Assembly: GCF_017939745.1 (NCBI RefSeq)
Contig: NZ_JAGKQQ010000001.1
Span: 434,001-498,000, forward strand
Source of the DNA: Gemmata palustris
GTDB lineage: Bacteria; Planctomycetota; Planctomycetia; Gemmatales; Gemmataceae
Reading direction: 5' to 3'
DNA: 64,000 bases
Shown here piece by piece: positions 53,666 to 62,788 of the stretch. Numbering within the stretch: the stretch's first letter is position 1; each line of letters opens with the position of its first letter. The notes beneath the pieces were generated by a model. It saw only the letters and a list, made by a program, of their open reading frames with translations. It searched no databases and had not been told where the DNA came from. A program made the translations under genes and the position numbers.

Positions 53666-54226
53666 ATGAACGTCCTCTATCCCTCGTTCCCGGTTCGCCG
53701 GCTCCCGACGATGGCCCTGATCGCGTTTCTTGGCGCGGTTGTTGCTGGTGTCTATGGGGCGGTTCACGACCAGATCAGTTTCGCCATTTCGCCCGAATAC
53801 TTCACCCGGATGAAATTTCGACAGTTTGCCTGGGCCGATGTCGGGCTACCGCCTCGGGCGTTCGCGTCGGAGGTCGGGTTCCTGGGTACCTGGTGGGTCG
53901 GGCTGGTGGCCGGGTGGTTCGCCGCCCGCGCGGGTTTGGCCGAACTACCCCGATCCGACCGCTGGCGCTGCACCCCGCGGTGTTTTGGGATCGTGCTGGC
54001 AGCGGCAGCGGTCGTTGGGTCGGCCGGCGCGCTCGTCGGCCTCGTGGAAGCGCGGTCGGGCGATCTCAGCTCCTGGGACGATGTGCGAACGCTTCTCGAA
54101 GTCGAAGACGTGCCGGGGTTCGTGGTCGTCGCGTACCTTCACGGCGGAGGGTATTTGGGTGCAGCGCTCGGGCTGATTCTGGCTATCGTCTACGTTCGAC
54201 GGTGCGTGACGCGGGCGGCTCTGTAA
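53666..54226 (+). CDS. Membrane protein, four predicted segments
   Basis: A 186-residue protein (MNVLYPSFPVRRLPTMALIAF...). Four hydrophobic segments: about 14-34, 70-92, 105-126 and 155-177, with a conserved-looking periplasmic loop YGAVHDQISFAISPEYFTRMKF between the first two. That loop resembles uncharacterised integral membrane proteins of Bacteroidetes and Planctomycetes. The ATG at 53666 has AAGG upstream. Function unknown; paired with the previous gene. Confidence 0.78.
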   Translation: MNVLYPSFPVRRLPTMALIAFLGAVVAGVYGAVHDQISFAISPEYFTRMKFRQFAWADVGLPPRAFASEVGFLGTWWVGLVAGWFAARAGLAELPRSDRWRCTPRCFGIVLAAAAVVGSAGALVGLVEARSGDLSSWDDVRTLLEVEDVPGFVVVAYLHGGGYLGAALGLILAIVYVRRCVTRAAL

Positions 54227-54532
54227 CACAGGGCTTCCGCTACGTCCTATGAACGTCGGCCACCCCGGGGCGAAGAACCAGAGGCGCCTTCCGCCGCGGA
54301 GCGGCCGGTGCTTTTGGAGCAGTGCGGAGGCCCGTGCATCCCTTGCTGATTTTTTCACGAGCCCGTGCTGGTGTTTCGATTTCTGTACGAGGGGCCGAGC
54401 GCGGATCGGGAATCGCACGAGGTTGCCCCTTGTTCTCCGCGGGGCTGTCTGGTTCAATCGGTACATCGCTCGCCACCGAACAAGCGCGGGCCGCTCTCAG
54501 CGCTGCACGACAACGACGGGCCGGGGAATCCG
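54227..54532. other. Gap before the sigma factor, nothing recognised
   Basis: 306 bp between the membrane protein and the sigma factor; it should contain the sigma factor promoter. No hairpin or small gene stands out. Confidence 0.5.
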
Positions 54533-55354
54533 ATGAGCACACTCGCACACGGTCTCACATCGTTTTCGACGTACCTCAGTGAACTCGATCACACACCGCT
54601 GCTCTCGGCGTCCGAGGAGCGCGAACTCGGCACCCGCGTGCTGACCGGCGACCCTCAAGCCCGTGACCGCATGGTGCGCGCGAACCTGCGGCTCGTGGTG
54701 AACATCGCCCGCGGGTACGTCGGGCGCGGGCTCGCCCTCGACGACCTCGTGTCCGAGGGGAACATGGGGCTGTTGCGCGCGGTCGAAGGGTTCGATCCCG
54801 CGATGAGCACCCGGTTCTCGACCTACGCGAGCTTCTGGATCAAACAGAGCATCAAACGTGCGATCGTGAACACCGCCAAAACGGTCCGGCTCCCGGCGTA
54901 CATGACGGAACTGCTCATCAAGTGGCGCCGGGCCACGAACAAGCTGTCCGACGAACTGGGCCGCCCGCCGACGCACGAGGAGATCGGCACCTACCTGGGG
55001 CTGTCGAAGAAGAAACTGGCGATCATCAAGAAGGCGATCCGCGTCGCGAACGCGGGCTCGCAGGCCGATCAGGGGGACGCGGGATGGAGCATCGAGGAGA
55101 TGCTCATGGACCCGCGGTCCGATGCGCCCGGGTCTGAGATGGGGAAGTCGGACGACCTGAAACAGGTGTTCCAGTTCCTCGACAACATGGACCCGCGCGA
55201 GGCGACCGTTCTGCGCATGCGGTTCGGGCTGAACGACGAGGAACCGAAAACGCTCAAGGAAATCGGCGAGAGCATGGGGCTGACCCGCGAGCGGGTGCGC
55301 CAGATCGAGAGCGAGGCCCTCGCGAAACTGGCCGAGCACATTGGGGTGGATTAA
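54533..55354 (+). CDS. Primary-like (group 2) RNA polymerase sigma factor
   Basis: A 273-residue sigma-70 factor. Region 1.2 SFSTYLSELDHTPLLSASEERELG; region 2 DRMVRANLRLVVNIARGYVGRGLALDDLVSEGNMGLLRAVEGFDP and RFSTYASFWIKQSIKRAI; region 3 LGRPPTHEEIGTYLGLSKKK; region 4 LDNMDPREATVLRMRFGLNDEEPKTLKEIGESMGLTRERVRQIESEALAKL. It lacks the large 1.1 region and the acidic insert of RpoD and is short, so it is probably a group 2 sigma factor, not the housekeeping one. The ATG at 54533 is preferred over a long upstream frame. The stop overlaps the convergent SYLF gene by three bases. Confidence 0.94.
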   Translation: MSTLAHGLTSFSTYLSELDHTPLLSASEERELGTRVLTGDPQARDRMVRANLRLVVNIARGYVGRGLALDDLVSEGNMGLLRAVEGFDPAMSTRFSTYASFWIKQSIKRAIVNTAKTVRLPAYMTELLIKWRRATNKLSDELGRPPTHEEIGTYLGLSKKKLAIIKKAIRVANAGSQADQGDAGWSIEEMLMDPRSDAPGSEMGKSDDLKQVFQFLDNMDPREATVLRMRFGLNDEEPKTLKEIGESMGLTRERVRQIESEALAKLAEHIGVD

Positions 55355-55983
55355 CGGCCGCGCGTTCTCCGCCGCGCGAGCCACGTGCCCGCGACGGCCA
55401 GGGCACTGAGGACGACTTCTCGGTTCTCGAGCACGAGCGCCCAATCGATTTGCGCAGTGGGCTTCGTTCCGGGCGCGGCATGGTGCGCGGTCAGGTCCGT
55501 TAATTTCGCTTTTAGGGCGGCGGCTTGGTCCCTGTCGGGGCCGAACGAGAAGATGCTACCTCGACTGAGTGTCGCGCCCGCCAACGATGTTTCGGTGAAC
55601 GTTACCGAGTTGCGGACATAGGCGGTCACGTCCGAGTCGATCCTCCCACCTCCATTGACAACTCGTTCCAAGCCCCGACGGGTACGGAACACCAGCACCA
55701 AATCAACGAGTTCACCCCCACCGGTGCGCGCACCGCTGTTGAGCGTTACAAACGCTGGTGTGCTCCAGCCGTCGGTGTTCCTCACCAGCACCGCGCGGCC
55801 GGTCCAACCGGTGGCGTTGTACATGCGATTCGCACCCGGAACGATTACAACGCCGTGCGCATCGGCCAGGGATATTGATGGGGGGAGTGCGTCCAGTACG
55901 TCGATTGCGGCCGGTAAACTTTGGGCTTCTGCAGACGAGAGGGACAGAACCAGAGTGAGCGTGCTGAGTGAGAAGCGAACCAT
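55351..55983 (-). CDS. SYLF-domain protein, secreted
   Basis: A 210-residue protein with a signal peptide (MVRFSLSTLTLVLSLSSAEA) and a divergent SYLF (Ysc84-type) lipid-binding domain: ISLADAHGVVIVPGANRMY, WSTPAFVTLNSGARTGGGELVDLVLVFRTRRGLERVV, SLAGATLSRGSIFSFGPDR. A C-terminal hydrophobic segment (VVLSALAVAGTWLA) ending in RRRTRGR may anchor it. SYLF domains bind phosphoinositides in eukaryotes; the bacterial role is unknown. A paralogue lies 190 bp upstream on the same strand. Confidence 0.85.
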   Translation of the reverse strand: MVRFSLSTLTLVLSLSSAEAQSLPAAIDVLDALPPSISLADAHGVVIVPGANRMYNATGWTGRAVLVRNTDGWSTPAFVTLNSGARTGGGELVDLVLVFRTRRGLERVVNGGGRIDSDVTAYVRNSVTFTETSLAGATLSRGSIFSFGPDRDQAAALKAKLTDLTAHHAAPGTKPTAQIDWALVLENREVVLSALAVAGTWLARRRTRGR

Positions 55984-56103
55984 TGACGACCTCCGTGTCG
56001 GTGGTGGTGACAACGGTTGTCGCAATCATCGGGCCAGACGGGACGAATCGAAGGGATTTGCGGCAGCGATTGGGTACGTTTGGTGACGAGTGACTGAGTG
56101 CGG

Positions 56104-56153
56104 AAAAACGACACCGGCCGGGCGCGCCCTTGTTTAGGCGCGCCCGGCCGGTG
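56104..56153 (-). terminator. Terminator of the second SYLF gene
   Basis: A perfect 17-bp stem (56112-56128 with 56137-56153, 8-base loop), followed on the minus strand by GTTTTT, 18 bp past the upstream SYLF stop codon. It separates the two SYLF genes into different transcripts. Confidence 0.9.
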
Positions 56154-56171
56154 CCATTCAGGACAGTAGCA

Positions 56172-56924
56172 TTACGGGCGCGGGGGCAGCGGGACCGGGG
56201 CACCGAGCACCGGGGGCGGGAGGGGAACCGGCGCGCCGAGAACCGGAGGAGCGACGGGGGCCGGCACCGGCTTCTCCTTGCTCATCTCCATCAACTTGGA
56301 CTTCAGACCGTCGGCGAGCTTCCGGTCGGCGTCGCGCCCGGGCTGGCGGAACATCGTGTTGCTGTCCGCGTTGGCGTGGATCGCGGCGCCGTCGAGTGAC
56401 ACGCCGGCGAACAACCCGCGGCTCCGCGAGTACGACACGATCTCGGCTTCCAGTTTCGCGTCCGTTGCCGCCGCGGCCATGCGCCCGACCGGCCCGGCCG
56501 CGACCGCGGCGTCGGCCCCGAGCGTCAGCTTACCTTTCCCCTCCAGAATCCGGTCGAGGCTCTTACGGTTGCGGAACACGAGTACCACGTCGGTCGATTC
56601 GACCCCGGCCTGGAACCCGACACTGGCCCCGCCCAGGTCCACGAACACCGGGTCGCCCCAGTTCCCGTCCTTGTCTTTGGCGATCACGATCCCGTGCCCG
56701 CCGCGCCCGCCGAAGATGAACCCGGCCTTGATGACGCGGGGGATGATCGCCACGCCTTGGGCGTCGGCCAGGAGCTTGGCGGGAATCCCCTTGAGCGGGA
56801 TCTTGGCCAGGTCGTCGATGACTTCTTCCGCGTGCTCCAGAGTCTTGGTGTTACTGGGGGGCAGTGCGGAAGCCGGGGCCACGAACAGTACGAGGGTCAA
56901 TGCGGCAAATAAGTAGCGACACAT
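56172..56924 (-). CDS. SYLF-domain protein with Pro-rich tail
   Basis: A 250-residue secreted protein: signal peptide (MCRYLFAALTLVLFVAPASA) then a canonical SYLF domain (LADAQGVAIIPRVIKAGFIFGGRGGHGIV, GVESTDVVLVFRNRKSLDRIL, KLTLGADAAVAAGPVGR, AEIVSYSRSRGLFAGVSLDGA) and a repeated Pro-rich tail (APPVLGAPVPLPP twice). The ATG at 56924 has GGAG six bases upstream; an ATG at 56936 would add four residues. It is closer to the SYLF consensus than its neighbour at 55351. Confidence 0.9.
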   Translation of the reverse strand: MCRYLFAALTLVLFVAPASALPPSNTKTLEHAEEVIDDLAKIPLKGIPAKLLADAQGVAIIPRVIKAGFIFGGRGGHGIVIAKDKDGNWGDPVFVDLGGASVGFQAGVESTDVVLVFRNRKSLDRILEGKGKLTLGADAAVAAGPVGRMAAAATDAKLEAEIVSYSRSRGLFAGVSLDGAAIHANADSNTMFRQPGRDADRKLADGLKSKLMEMSKEKPVPAPVAPPVLGAPVPLPPPVLGAPVPLPPRP

Positions 56925-57196
56925 GCGGTTCTCCATACGAGACGAGGGTCAGCACGCCCGACAGCGGAAGCATTATGCAAGCACTGAGCCGAAGCGCACA
57001 ATCCGGGTCGGCCCGGAATAAATAAATGTCAAGATGGGATGGCTGCGATGATTGAGTTGAGTAGTGGGGCTGATGCCGGCTTGTGGCACCCATCATATAG
57101 GCCGGTGTCGACCCGAGTTACCCGGACGTGCCACTTGTCCAGCAAATGGTTACCCCGAAAGTCGCTGCGTTTAAGTCTGGGGAGAGCGAACGGCGC

Positions 57197-57243
57197 GGCG
57201 TAAGTCCGCCGGTCTTTTGAGCCACTACCGGCGGGCTTACGCC
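57197..57243. repeat. 17-bp inverted repeat
   Basis: Arms 57197-57213 and 57227-57243 (GGCGTAAG ... CTTACGCC, one mismatch), 13-base spacer, in the gap before the LRR gene. Confidence 0.75.
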
Positions 57244-57279
57244 AGAGGCCGTTGAATGTGTGGGCAAGGGGTTCTGCCC

Positions 57280-57346
57280 CACCCGCTCCGTGACCGTCGC
57301 GGTTCGCCAAAGGCTCGTGCGAACCGCGACGGTCACGGAGCGGGTG
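57280..57346. repeat. Perfect 28-bp inverted repeat before the LRR gene
   Basis: Arms 57280-57307 and 57319-57346 are exact reverse complements (core CCGTGACCGTCGCGG), 11-base loop. The gap 56925-57600 holds this and the 17-bp repeat but no supportable gene. The hairpin is about 250 bp before the LRR start and has no T-run. Confidence 0.9.
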
Positions 57347-57600
57347 AGCTTCCCATTCAACGCGGCGCCCAACGTGCCAGCATATGCCGGTAACGCATGG
57401 GGCAGTTCCCGATCGGCAAATACTAAGCTGAAGAGGTTTTAATAGTTTATTCAACTAATATTGAGATCGTGTCTCGCGCTCGATGAGTTACTATTGCGAG
57501 AAAGTCATTGACTACGCCACCCGGCGTTCGCAGATTATTGCAAGCTCTTCTCGTTCGGCAGAGTTCGATCCCGCCGCCCCTTAGATTCGGGAGAATCGCC

Positions 57601-60600
57601 TTGGCCGTCTCCATTTTTTGCAGCCACTGTCAGTACGAAGTGAAGGTTCCCGAAACCGCGATCGGGAAAAAGGGGCGGTGCCCGTCCTGCAAACAGATTT
57701 TCACCGCGGTCATTCTGCCCGCGCCCGCCGATGAACTGGTCGACGAGGCCGCGGTCGCCGAGCAAGAGGTGTCCCGACCGCTCGCGGACGAGGTGCCCGA
57801 GCCCGAGTCAAGGCCGAAGTCGAAGCCGGTCCGGGACGAGGCCGAAGACGAGGAGCCGGAGGCGCGCCCCAGGAAACCCCGGAAGGTGCGGCCCGCGTCC
57901 CAGGCGTTCTTGCGCTTCACGGTGCTGTTCGGCGGGCTGGCTGCGGCGGTCACGTGCGCGGCGATGTTCTACTTGTGGCAGCGCGAGCAAGTCGAGCTGG
58001 GCGGCTACATGGCGCTCGCCGAGGCGTTCGGTGGGGGCAAGGCCTCGCCCGAGATGGCCAAGGAAATGGACGTGGCAACGGGGCGCCGGCAGGTGTACCC
58101 GTTCCTGCTGGTGGCCGCGTGCGCGGGTCTGGTCGGCGGGTTGCTCGGGTCCGTGCGGATCGGCGTCCCCGCCGGGCTCCTAATGCTCGCCGCAGTGGTC
58201 GCGCCCGCGATCATTTTCCCCGCGACCCTGATATTCACGTGTGCCCTCATCGTTGCGGGCGTGCTCGGGTTGATGATGCAGTCCGCGGCGAAGGCCCAGC
58301 GCCTCGCGGAGCGGGCCGCGGAGGAGCGCCGGCGCCCGCGGTCGAACCCGCTCGTGCTGGCGTGCGCGGTTCTCGGGCTGCTGTTCTTCCTCGGCTACGC
58401 GCCGCTCATGGGCGTCATGGTGGTGGCGGCCGCCGCGAAGCAGGAGCTGGAGATCGCCCGTGTCAAGGGCGGCCGTGGGGGTGAGCGCAATCTCGGCGGC
58501 GGCCTGGGTGGGCTCATCGGCGCGGGCGAAACCGGCGGCAACAAGCCCCCCGAACCGGCGAAAGAGGTGCCCGCGGGTGACGTGCGCGAGCAGATCACCG
58601 GGGCCGGGAGCGGTACAAAGTTGGTGAAACTCGACCTCAGTCCGGCCGGGCTCGAAGCGACCATCGACGCCCCGGAGGGGTGCCAGATCAAGGAGTCCTA
58701 CGGCACCATTCGGGTGACGAAGGACGAGCACTTCGGGCTGACGATCGAACTCGGGCGCCAGCACCTTCATTCCGCGCGCGAGAACCTCACGGGCTACGGG
58801 CGCAAGACCGTCGTCAACTCCGGGGATCTGGTTCTCGCCGAGACCACGTGGGGGAGCAAGCCGAGTTTCAACTTCACCACCACGAAGGTGGTCGGTCACC
58901 AGGACGTGTCCGTTCAGAATTACACGCAGTTCAACGACAAGTCGGTCGAGCACTCGCGCGCGGACTGCCTGCTCATGGTCAAGTGCGCGGAATCGATCGC
59001 GCGCAAAACGCCGCCGCCCGCCGACCCGACCGCGGCGCTGGCGCCGTTCAAGGCCGAGCCCCGGTACGGTGAAAAGGAGAAGCCCGATGAACTGCGGTTG
59101 AACACGAAGGCGACCGACGCGACCCTCGCGCTGCTCGCGCAGTTCCCCGATATCCGGGTTCTGGACATCAGCGGGACGCAAGTCACCGACGAGGGAATGG
59201 CTCACCTCAAGGCGCTCCCGAAACTGGAAAAGCTCAACGTTCAGGGGCGCCCGCTCACGGATTCCGGGGCCGCAACGTTGGCCCAGCTCGCGCACCTGAA
59301 GGAACTGAACGCGAGTTACATTCAAATCACCGACGCCGCCGTCCAATCGCTCGCGGCGCTACCCGACCTCGAAGCCCTCGAGATCGGCGGCGGGTATTCG
59401 TCGAAATTCAAGGGGCCGGGGTTGGCGCACCTCGCGGGCGCGAAGAAGCTCAAAAAGCTCAAGTTGAACGGGTCGGATTTTGATGATTCCACGCTCGCCA
59501 ATCTGAAGGCCGTCACCAGCCTCGTCGAACTGGACCTCAGTTCGATCAAACTCCTCGGCCCGGGACTCGCCCACTTGAGCGGCCTCCCGAACTTGGTCCG
59601 GCTGAACGTCGGCGGGACGCAGATCAACGATTCCGGTTTGGAGAGCATCGCGGGTCTGGTGCGCCTGGAGGAACTGGACTTGCACAGCACCCAGCTCAGC
59701 GGGCAGGGCGTGAAGGCACTCAAGGGGATGACCAAGCTCAAGGTGCTCAAACTGGAATCCACGAAGATTCCCGACGCGGGCGTCGCCCACCTCGCCGGGC
59801 TGACGAACCTGGAGGTGCTTAATCTGAGCAGCACCCCGGTCACGGACGCGGGGGCCGCACACCTCAAGGGGCTGAAGAGCCTGAAGAAGCTCGACCTCAG
59901 CCAGACCGCGCTGACGGACGCGGGCCTCGCACACCTCAGCGCGCTGGAGGATCTGGACGAGTTGGTCCTTTGGGGCTCCAAGGTCACGAACACCGACCGG
60001 CCGAAGAAGGTCAAGCCGCCCGAGGGCAAATTGAACCCCCCGGACCCGGCCGCGCTGGTCAAGCGCTTCGAGGGCCGGATGACCCAGGGCGACGGCGAGG
60101 GGAAACCGATCGTTTCGATCGTGTTCAACCAGGCCAAACTCACGGACGCGGACCTCGCCGACCTGCGCGAACTGAAGACCCTCCGGGTACTCAATTTGGG
60201 GTACGGCAGCGAAGTCACGGACGCCGGCCTCTTCTACTTGAAGGGGCTGACGGACCTCGAGGAACTGCACCTCTCCGGCACGCAGGTTCAGGGCGACGGC
60301 CTGGTTCACCTCGCCAAGCTCACGAAGTTGCGCAAGCTCTACCTGCCGGGCGACAACGTCACGGCGAAGCAACTCGCGCCGCTCGCGACAATGGTGAACC
60401 TGGAAGAGTTCTCGTGCAACCTGTTCCAGGAGGCGGAACCGAAGCTCAAAGTGCTGTCGCACATGGTCAAACTGCGCCAACTGTACCTGCCGGCGCGCGG
60501 GCTGTCCGACGCCGCCCTGGGGCACGTCGGGAAGATGGTCGGGCTGCAGTATTTGACGATCCCCGGTTCGGGTTCGTGGCGCCTCACCGACGAGGGACTG

Positions 60601-61803
60601 GCGCAACTGAAGAACCTCAAAAACCTCAAGAACCTGGTGCTCCCCGGCGCGGCCGTGACCGGTGACGGGTTCAAGCACCTCGCGGCCCTGACGCAACTCG
60701 AAACGCTGGCCCTCGACGGTACCGCGTTCGGGGACGAGGGGCTGAAACACGTGCGCGCACTCACGGGCCTGCGGTCGCTCACGCTGGGGCGGACGAACGT
60801 CAGCGACGCGGGGCTCGAGCCCCTCGGCGACCTGACCAACCTGGGGTACTTGAACCTCAGCGGCACCCGCGTGACCGGCGTCGGCTTCGAGAAGCTCAAG
60901 AAGATGCCGAAGCTCGCGTCCCTCAACCTGGACGGCACCCCGTTCTCCGACGCGGGTGTGAAGGCGCTCGCCGCGTTCCCCGGGTTGCGCTCGCTTCAAC
61001 TGGACCGCACGGACGTTACCGATGCGGGGATCGAGCACCTTAAGGGAATGAACGAACTGACGCGGGTGTCACTGGCCAAGACGCGGGTGAAGGGAACGGG
61101 CTTCGCCGCGGTCGGGGAGTTGCCCGAATTGGGCGAACTGGTCCTGACCGATAGTGGCTTCACGGACGCGGGGATCGAGCACCTGGCCGCGATGAAGAAG
61201 CTGTTCTCGCTCGACGTGTCGGGCACACCCGTCACGGGCGCCGGGTTCGCGAAACTCAAGGGGTTGAAGGAACTCGGTGAGCTCATGCTCCACGGGTCGC
61301 AGTTGAACGACGCCGGGCTGAAGGAGGTCGGGGAACTGACCGCGCTCGAGGGGCTCACGCTCTCGCAAACGCGGATTACCGACGCCGGGCTCCCCGCGCT
61401 GAACGGGCTGGTGAAGCTCAACCAACTCACCCTCGACGGCACCCCCGTAACTGGCGCGGGCCTGAAGGACGTTAAGAATTTGATGAAGGTGACGTCCATC
61501 AACCTGAGCAACACGCGGGCCACCGGCGACGGGTTGGAGACCCTCAAGAATTTCCCCAATCTCTCGTACCTGCAACTGGACAACACGTTCGTGACGGACG
61601 CGGGGCTGGCCCGGCTCAAAGACCTGCCGAAACTCCAGTCGCTGAACCTGCAGGGCACGCGCATTACCGACGCCGGGCTCGCCGCGCTCTCGGGGTTGAA
61701 AGCGCTCCGCGACGTCAGTGCGGGTCAGACCCAGGCGACCGCCGCCGGGGTCACGAAGCTGAAAGAGACTCTGCCCGAGTTGAACGTCTACGTGGGCGAG
61801 TGA
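57601..61803 (+). CDS. Giant leucine-rich-repeat membrane protein with zinc ribbon
   Basis: About 1400 residues. The N-terminus has a Cys4 MJ0042-type zinc ribbon (CSHCQYEVKVPETAIG...RCPSCKQIF), then an acidic Pro/Glu/Arg linker, about four membrane segments (roughly 107-127, 167-185, 190-235, 260-290), a beta-rich domain (about 345-490), and two LRR arrays to the end, interrupted at about 800-840 by a Pro/Lys linker. Repeat units of 23-24 residues follow the pattern VTDAGLxHLxxLxxLxxLxLxxT, the ribonuclease-inhibitor or GALA-like subtype. It is probably a membrane-anchored recognition scaffold. The start is uncertain: TTG at 57601 (GGGAG eight bases upstream) fits the zinc ribbon; an earlier TTG at 57508 would add 31 residues. 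Confidence 0.9.
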   Translation: MAVSIFCSHCQYEVKVPETAIGKKGRCPSCKQIFTAVILPAPADELVDEAAVAEQEVSRPLADEVPEPESRPKSKPVRDEAEDEEPEARPRKPRKVRPASQAFLRFTVLFGGLAAAVTCAAMFYLWQREQVELGGYMALAEAFGGGKASPEMAKEMDVATGRRQVYPFLLVAACAGLVGGLLGSVRIGVPAGLLMLAAVVAPAIIFPATLIFTCALIVAGVLGLMMQSAAKAQRLAERAAEERRRPRSNPLVLACAVLGLLFFLGYAPLMGVMVVAAAAKQELEIARVKGGRGGERNLGGGLGGLIGAGETGGNKPPEPAKEVPAGDVREQITGAGSGTKLVKLDLSPAGLEATIDAPEGCQIKESYGTIRVTKDEHFGLTIELGRQHLHSARENLTGYGRKTVVNSGDLVLAETTWGSKPSFNFTTTKVVGHQDVSVQNYTQFNDKSVEHSRADCLLMVKCAESIARKTPPPADPTAALAPFKAEPRYGEKEKPDELRLNTKATDATLALLAQFPDIRVLDISGTQVTDEGMAHLKALPKLEKLNVQGRPLTDSGAATLAQLAHLKELNASYIQITDAAVQSLAALPDLEALEIGGGYSSKFKGPGLAHLAGAKKLKKLKLNGSDFDDSTLANLKAVTSLVELDLSSIKLLGPGLAHLSGLPNLVRLNVGGTQINDSGLESIAGLVRLEELDLHSTQLSGQGVKALKGMTKLKVLKLESTKIPDAGVAHLAGLTNLEVLNLSSTPVTDAGAAHLKGLKSLKKLDLSQTALTDAGLAHLSALEDLDELVLWGSKVTNTDRPKKVKPPEGKLNPPDPAALVKRFEGRMTQGDGEGKPIVSIVFNQAKLTDADLADLRELKTLRVLNLGYGSEVTDAGLFYLKGLTDLEELHLSGTQVQGDGLVHLAKLTKLRKLYLPGDNVTAKQLAPLATMVNLEEFSCNLFQEAEPKLKVLSHMVKLRQLYLPARGLSDAALGHVGKMVGLQYLTIPGSGSWRLTDEGLAQLKNLKNLKNLVLPGAAVTGDGFKHLAALTQLETLALDGTAFGDEGLKHVRALTGLRSLTLGRTNVSDAGLEPLGDLTNLGYLNLSGTRVTGVGFEKLKKMPKLASLNLDGTPFSDAGVKALAAFPGLRSLQLDRTDVTDAGIEHLKGMNELTRVSLAKTRVKGTGFAAVGELPELGELVLTDSGFTDAGIEHLAAMKKLFSLDVSGTPVTGAGFAKLKGLKELGELMLHGSQLNDAGLKEVGELTALEGLTLSQTRITDAGLPALNGLVKLNQLTLDGTPVTGAGLKDVKNLMKVTSINLSNTRATGDGLETLKNFPNLSYLQLDNTFVTDAGLARLKDLPKLQSLNLQGTRITDAGLAALSGLKALRDVSAGQTQATAAGVTKLKETLPELNVYVGE

Positions 61804-61819
61804 TCTGGGGTACGGGAAG

Positions 61820-61870
61820 TTCGTAGCGCAGGGCGTCAGAGCGCACAGGGCGGAAGCCCTGTGCTACGAA
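61820..61870. repeat. Inverted repeat after the LRR gene, terminator-like
   Basis: Arms 61820-61834 and 61856-61870 (TTCGTAGCGCAGGGC-type, one mismatch), with a nested GCACAGGGC hairpin at 61843-61864. It begins 17 bp after the LRR stop codon and may terminate it, though no T-run follows. The rest of the gap to 62156 holds nothing recognised. Confidence 0.65.
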
Positions 61871-62156
61871 CGACGGCCCCTCCGGGGCGAAAACAAATAC
61901 CGTAGCGCGTGCCCGGGGGAAGCGCCGCTCTCGGTGGGCTCCCGCGTAACCTGCCTTGACGAGCCGTGACCGCGAGGGAGCGGGGCAGAGGTGCCCTGTG
62001 TGATTGGGTGCGAGCACCGGGAACCTCAAGTGCCTCCCGCTACAAGGTAACCGAAACAAAACCAAAAATGAACCCGTGCGTCGAGTCGGCGTGCGAGTTC
62101 GCCGGTGCTCGAGCGCACGGGTTCGTGGGGCGAAGGTGGGATCAGAAAAGCCGAAC

Positions 62157-62717
62157 CTACTGCCCGGGGCCGGTAGGGGCGCCGGGCGGGGGACCGGTCG
62201 GCCGGCCCTTGGCGGCTCCCGCTCCGGCGGGGGCTCCCGCCGGTGGGCCCCCAGCCGGAGGCGTTTTGTTGCTCTTCCCGGCCAACAGTTGCTTATAGGT
62301 CGCGTCATCGACCTCTTCGACGAGCCCGCCGGTGTAGCCGACGCTCTTCTTCCCGTCCTTCCCCTCTTGCTCGAACACCACGGGGTCTTGCGACCCGCGC
62401 CCGCCGCCGACGTTGTACCGCACTTTGAACGGTTTGCCGTCGGACTCGGACTTGAACAGGCCGTCGAGGTCGTCGGGGTTGATGCTCATCATCTTGAGCT
62501 TGGTCGGGTCGTAGCTCTTGATGAACTCCCGGAACTCGGCTTCACTGGCCGGCCCGCGCCCGCCCTTGAAGTTCTGGTGTGCCGCGTACATGTTGCTGAG
62601 GCGCTGGGAGTTTGACGTGTTCATCGCGCCCACGGCCTCGGCCGTTCGGTCGCGGCTGCACCCGACCAGGCCGATGACCGATCCGAGCGCGAGTGCGCAA
62701 ACGAGTCTCGTGAACAT
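62157..62717 (-). CDS. Putative lipoprotein with Gly/Pro-rich tail
   Basis: A 186-residue protein with a lipoprotein signal (MFTRLVCALALGSVIGLVGC, Cys at 20). The mature part is a helical domain (NSQRLSNMYAAHQNFKGGRGPASEAEFREFI) followed by a small beta-rich region (KPFKVRYNVGGGRGSQDPVVFEQEGKDGKKSVGYTGGLVEEV) and a tail of Pro/Gly/Ala repeats. The pattern matches small lipoproteins often found downstream of DUF1559 prepilin-like proteins in planctomycetes, as here (71-bp gap, same strand). Function unknown. Confidence 0.85.
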   Translation of the reverse strand: MFTRLVCALALGSVIGLVGCSRDRTAEAVGAMNTSNSQRLSNMYAAHQNFKGGRGPASEAEFREFIKSYDPTKLKMMSINPDDLDGLFKSESDGKPFKVRYNVGGGRGSQDPVVFEQEGKDGKKSVGYTGGLVEEVDDATYKQLLAGKSNKTPPAGGPPAGAPAGAGAAKGRPTGPPPGAPTGPGQ

Positions 62718-62750
62718 AATGGCTCCGGTATTTTGGGTTGGGTGCGAAAC

Positions 62751-62781
62751 GGGCGCGGCGGGGCAGGCGCCCGCCGCGCCC
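62751..62781 (-). terminator. Hairpin between the DUF1559 and lipoprotein genes
   Basis: A perfect 12-bp GC-rich stem (62751-62762 with 62770-62781, 7-base loop) eight bases past the DUF1559 stop codon. No clear T-run, so it may attenuate instead of ending the transcript. Confidence 0.55.
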
Positions 62782-62788
62782 AGCGGGG

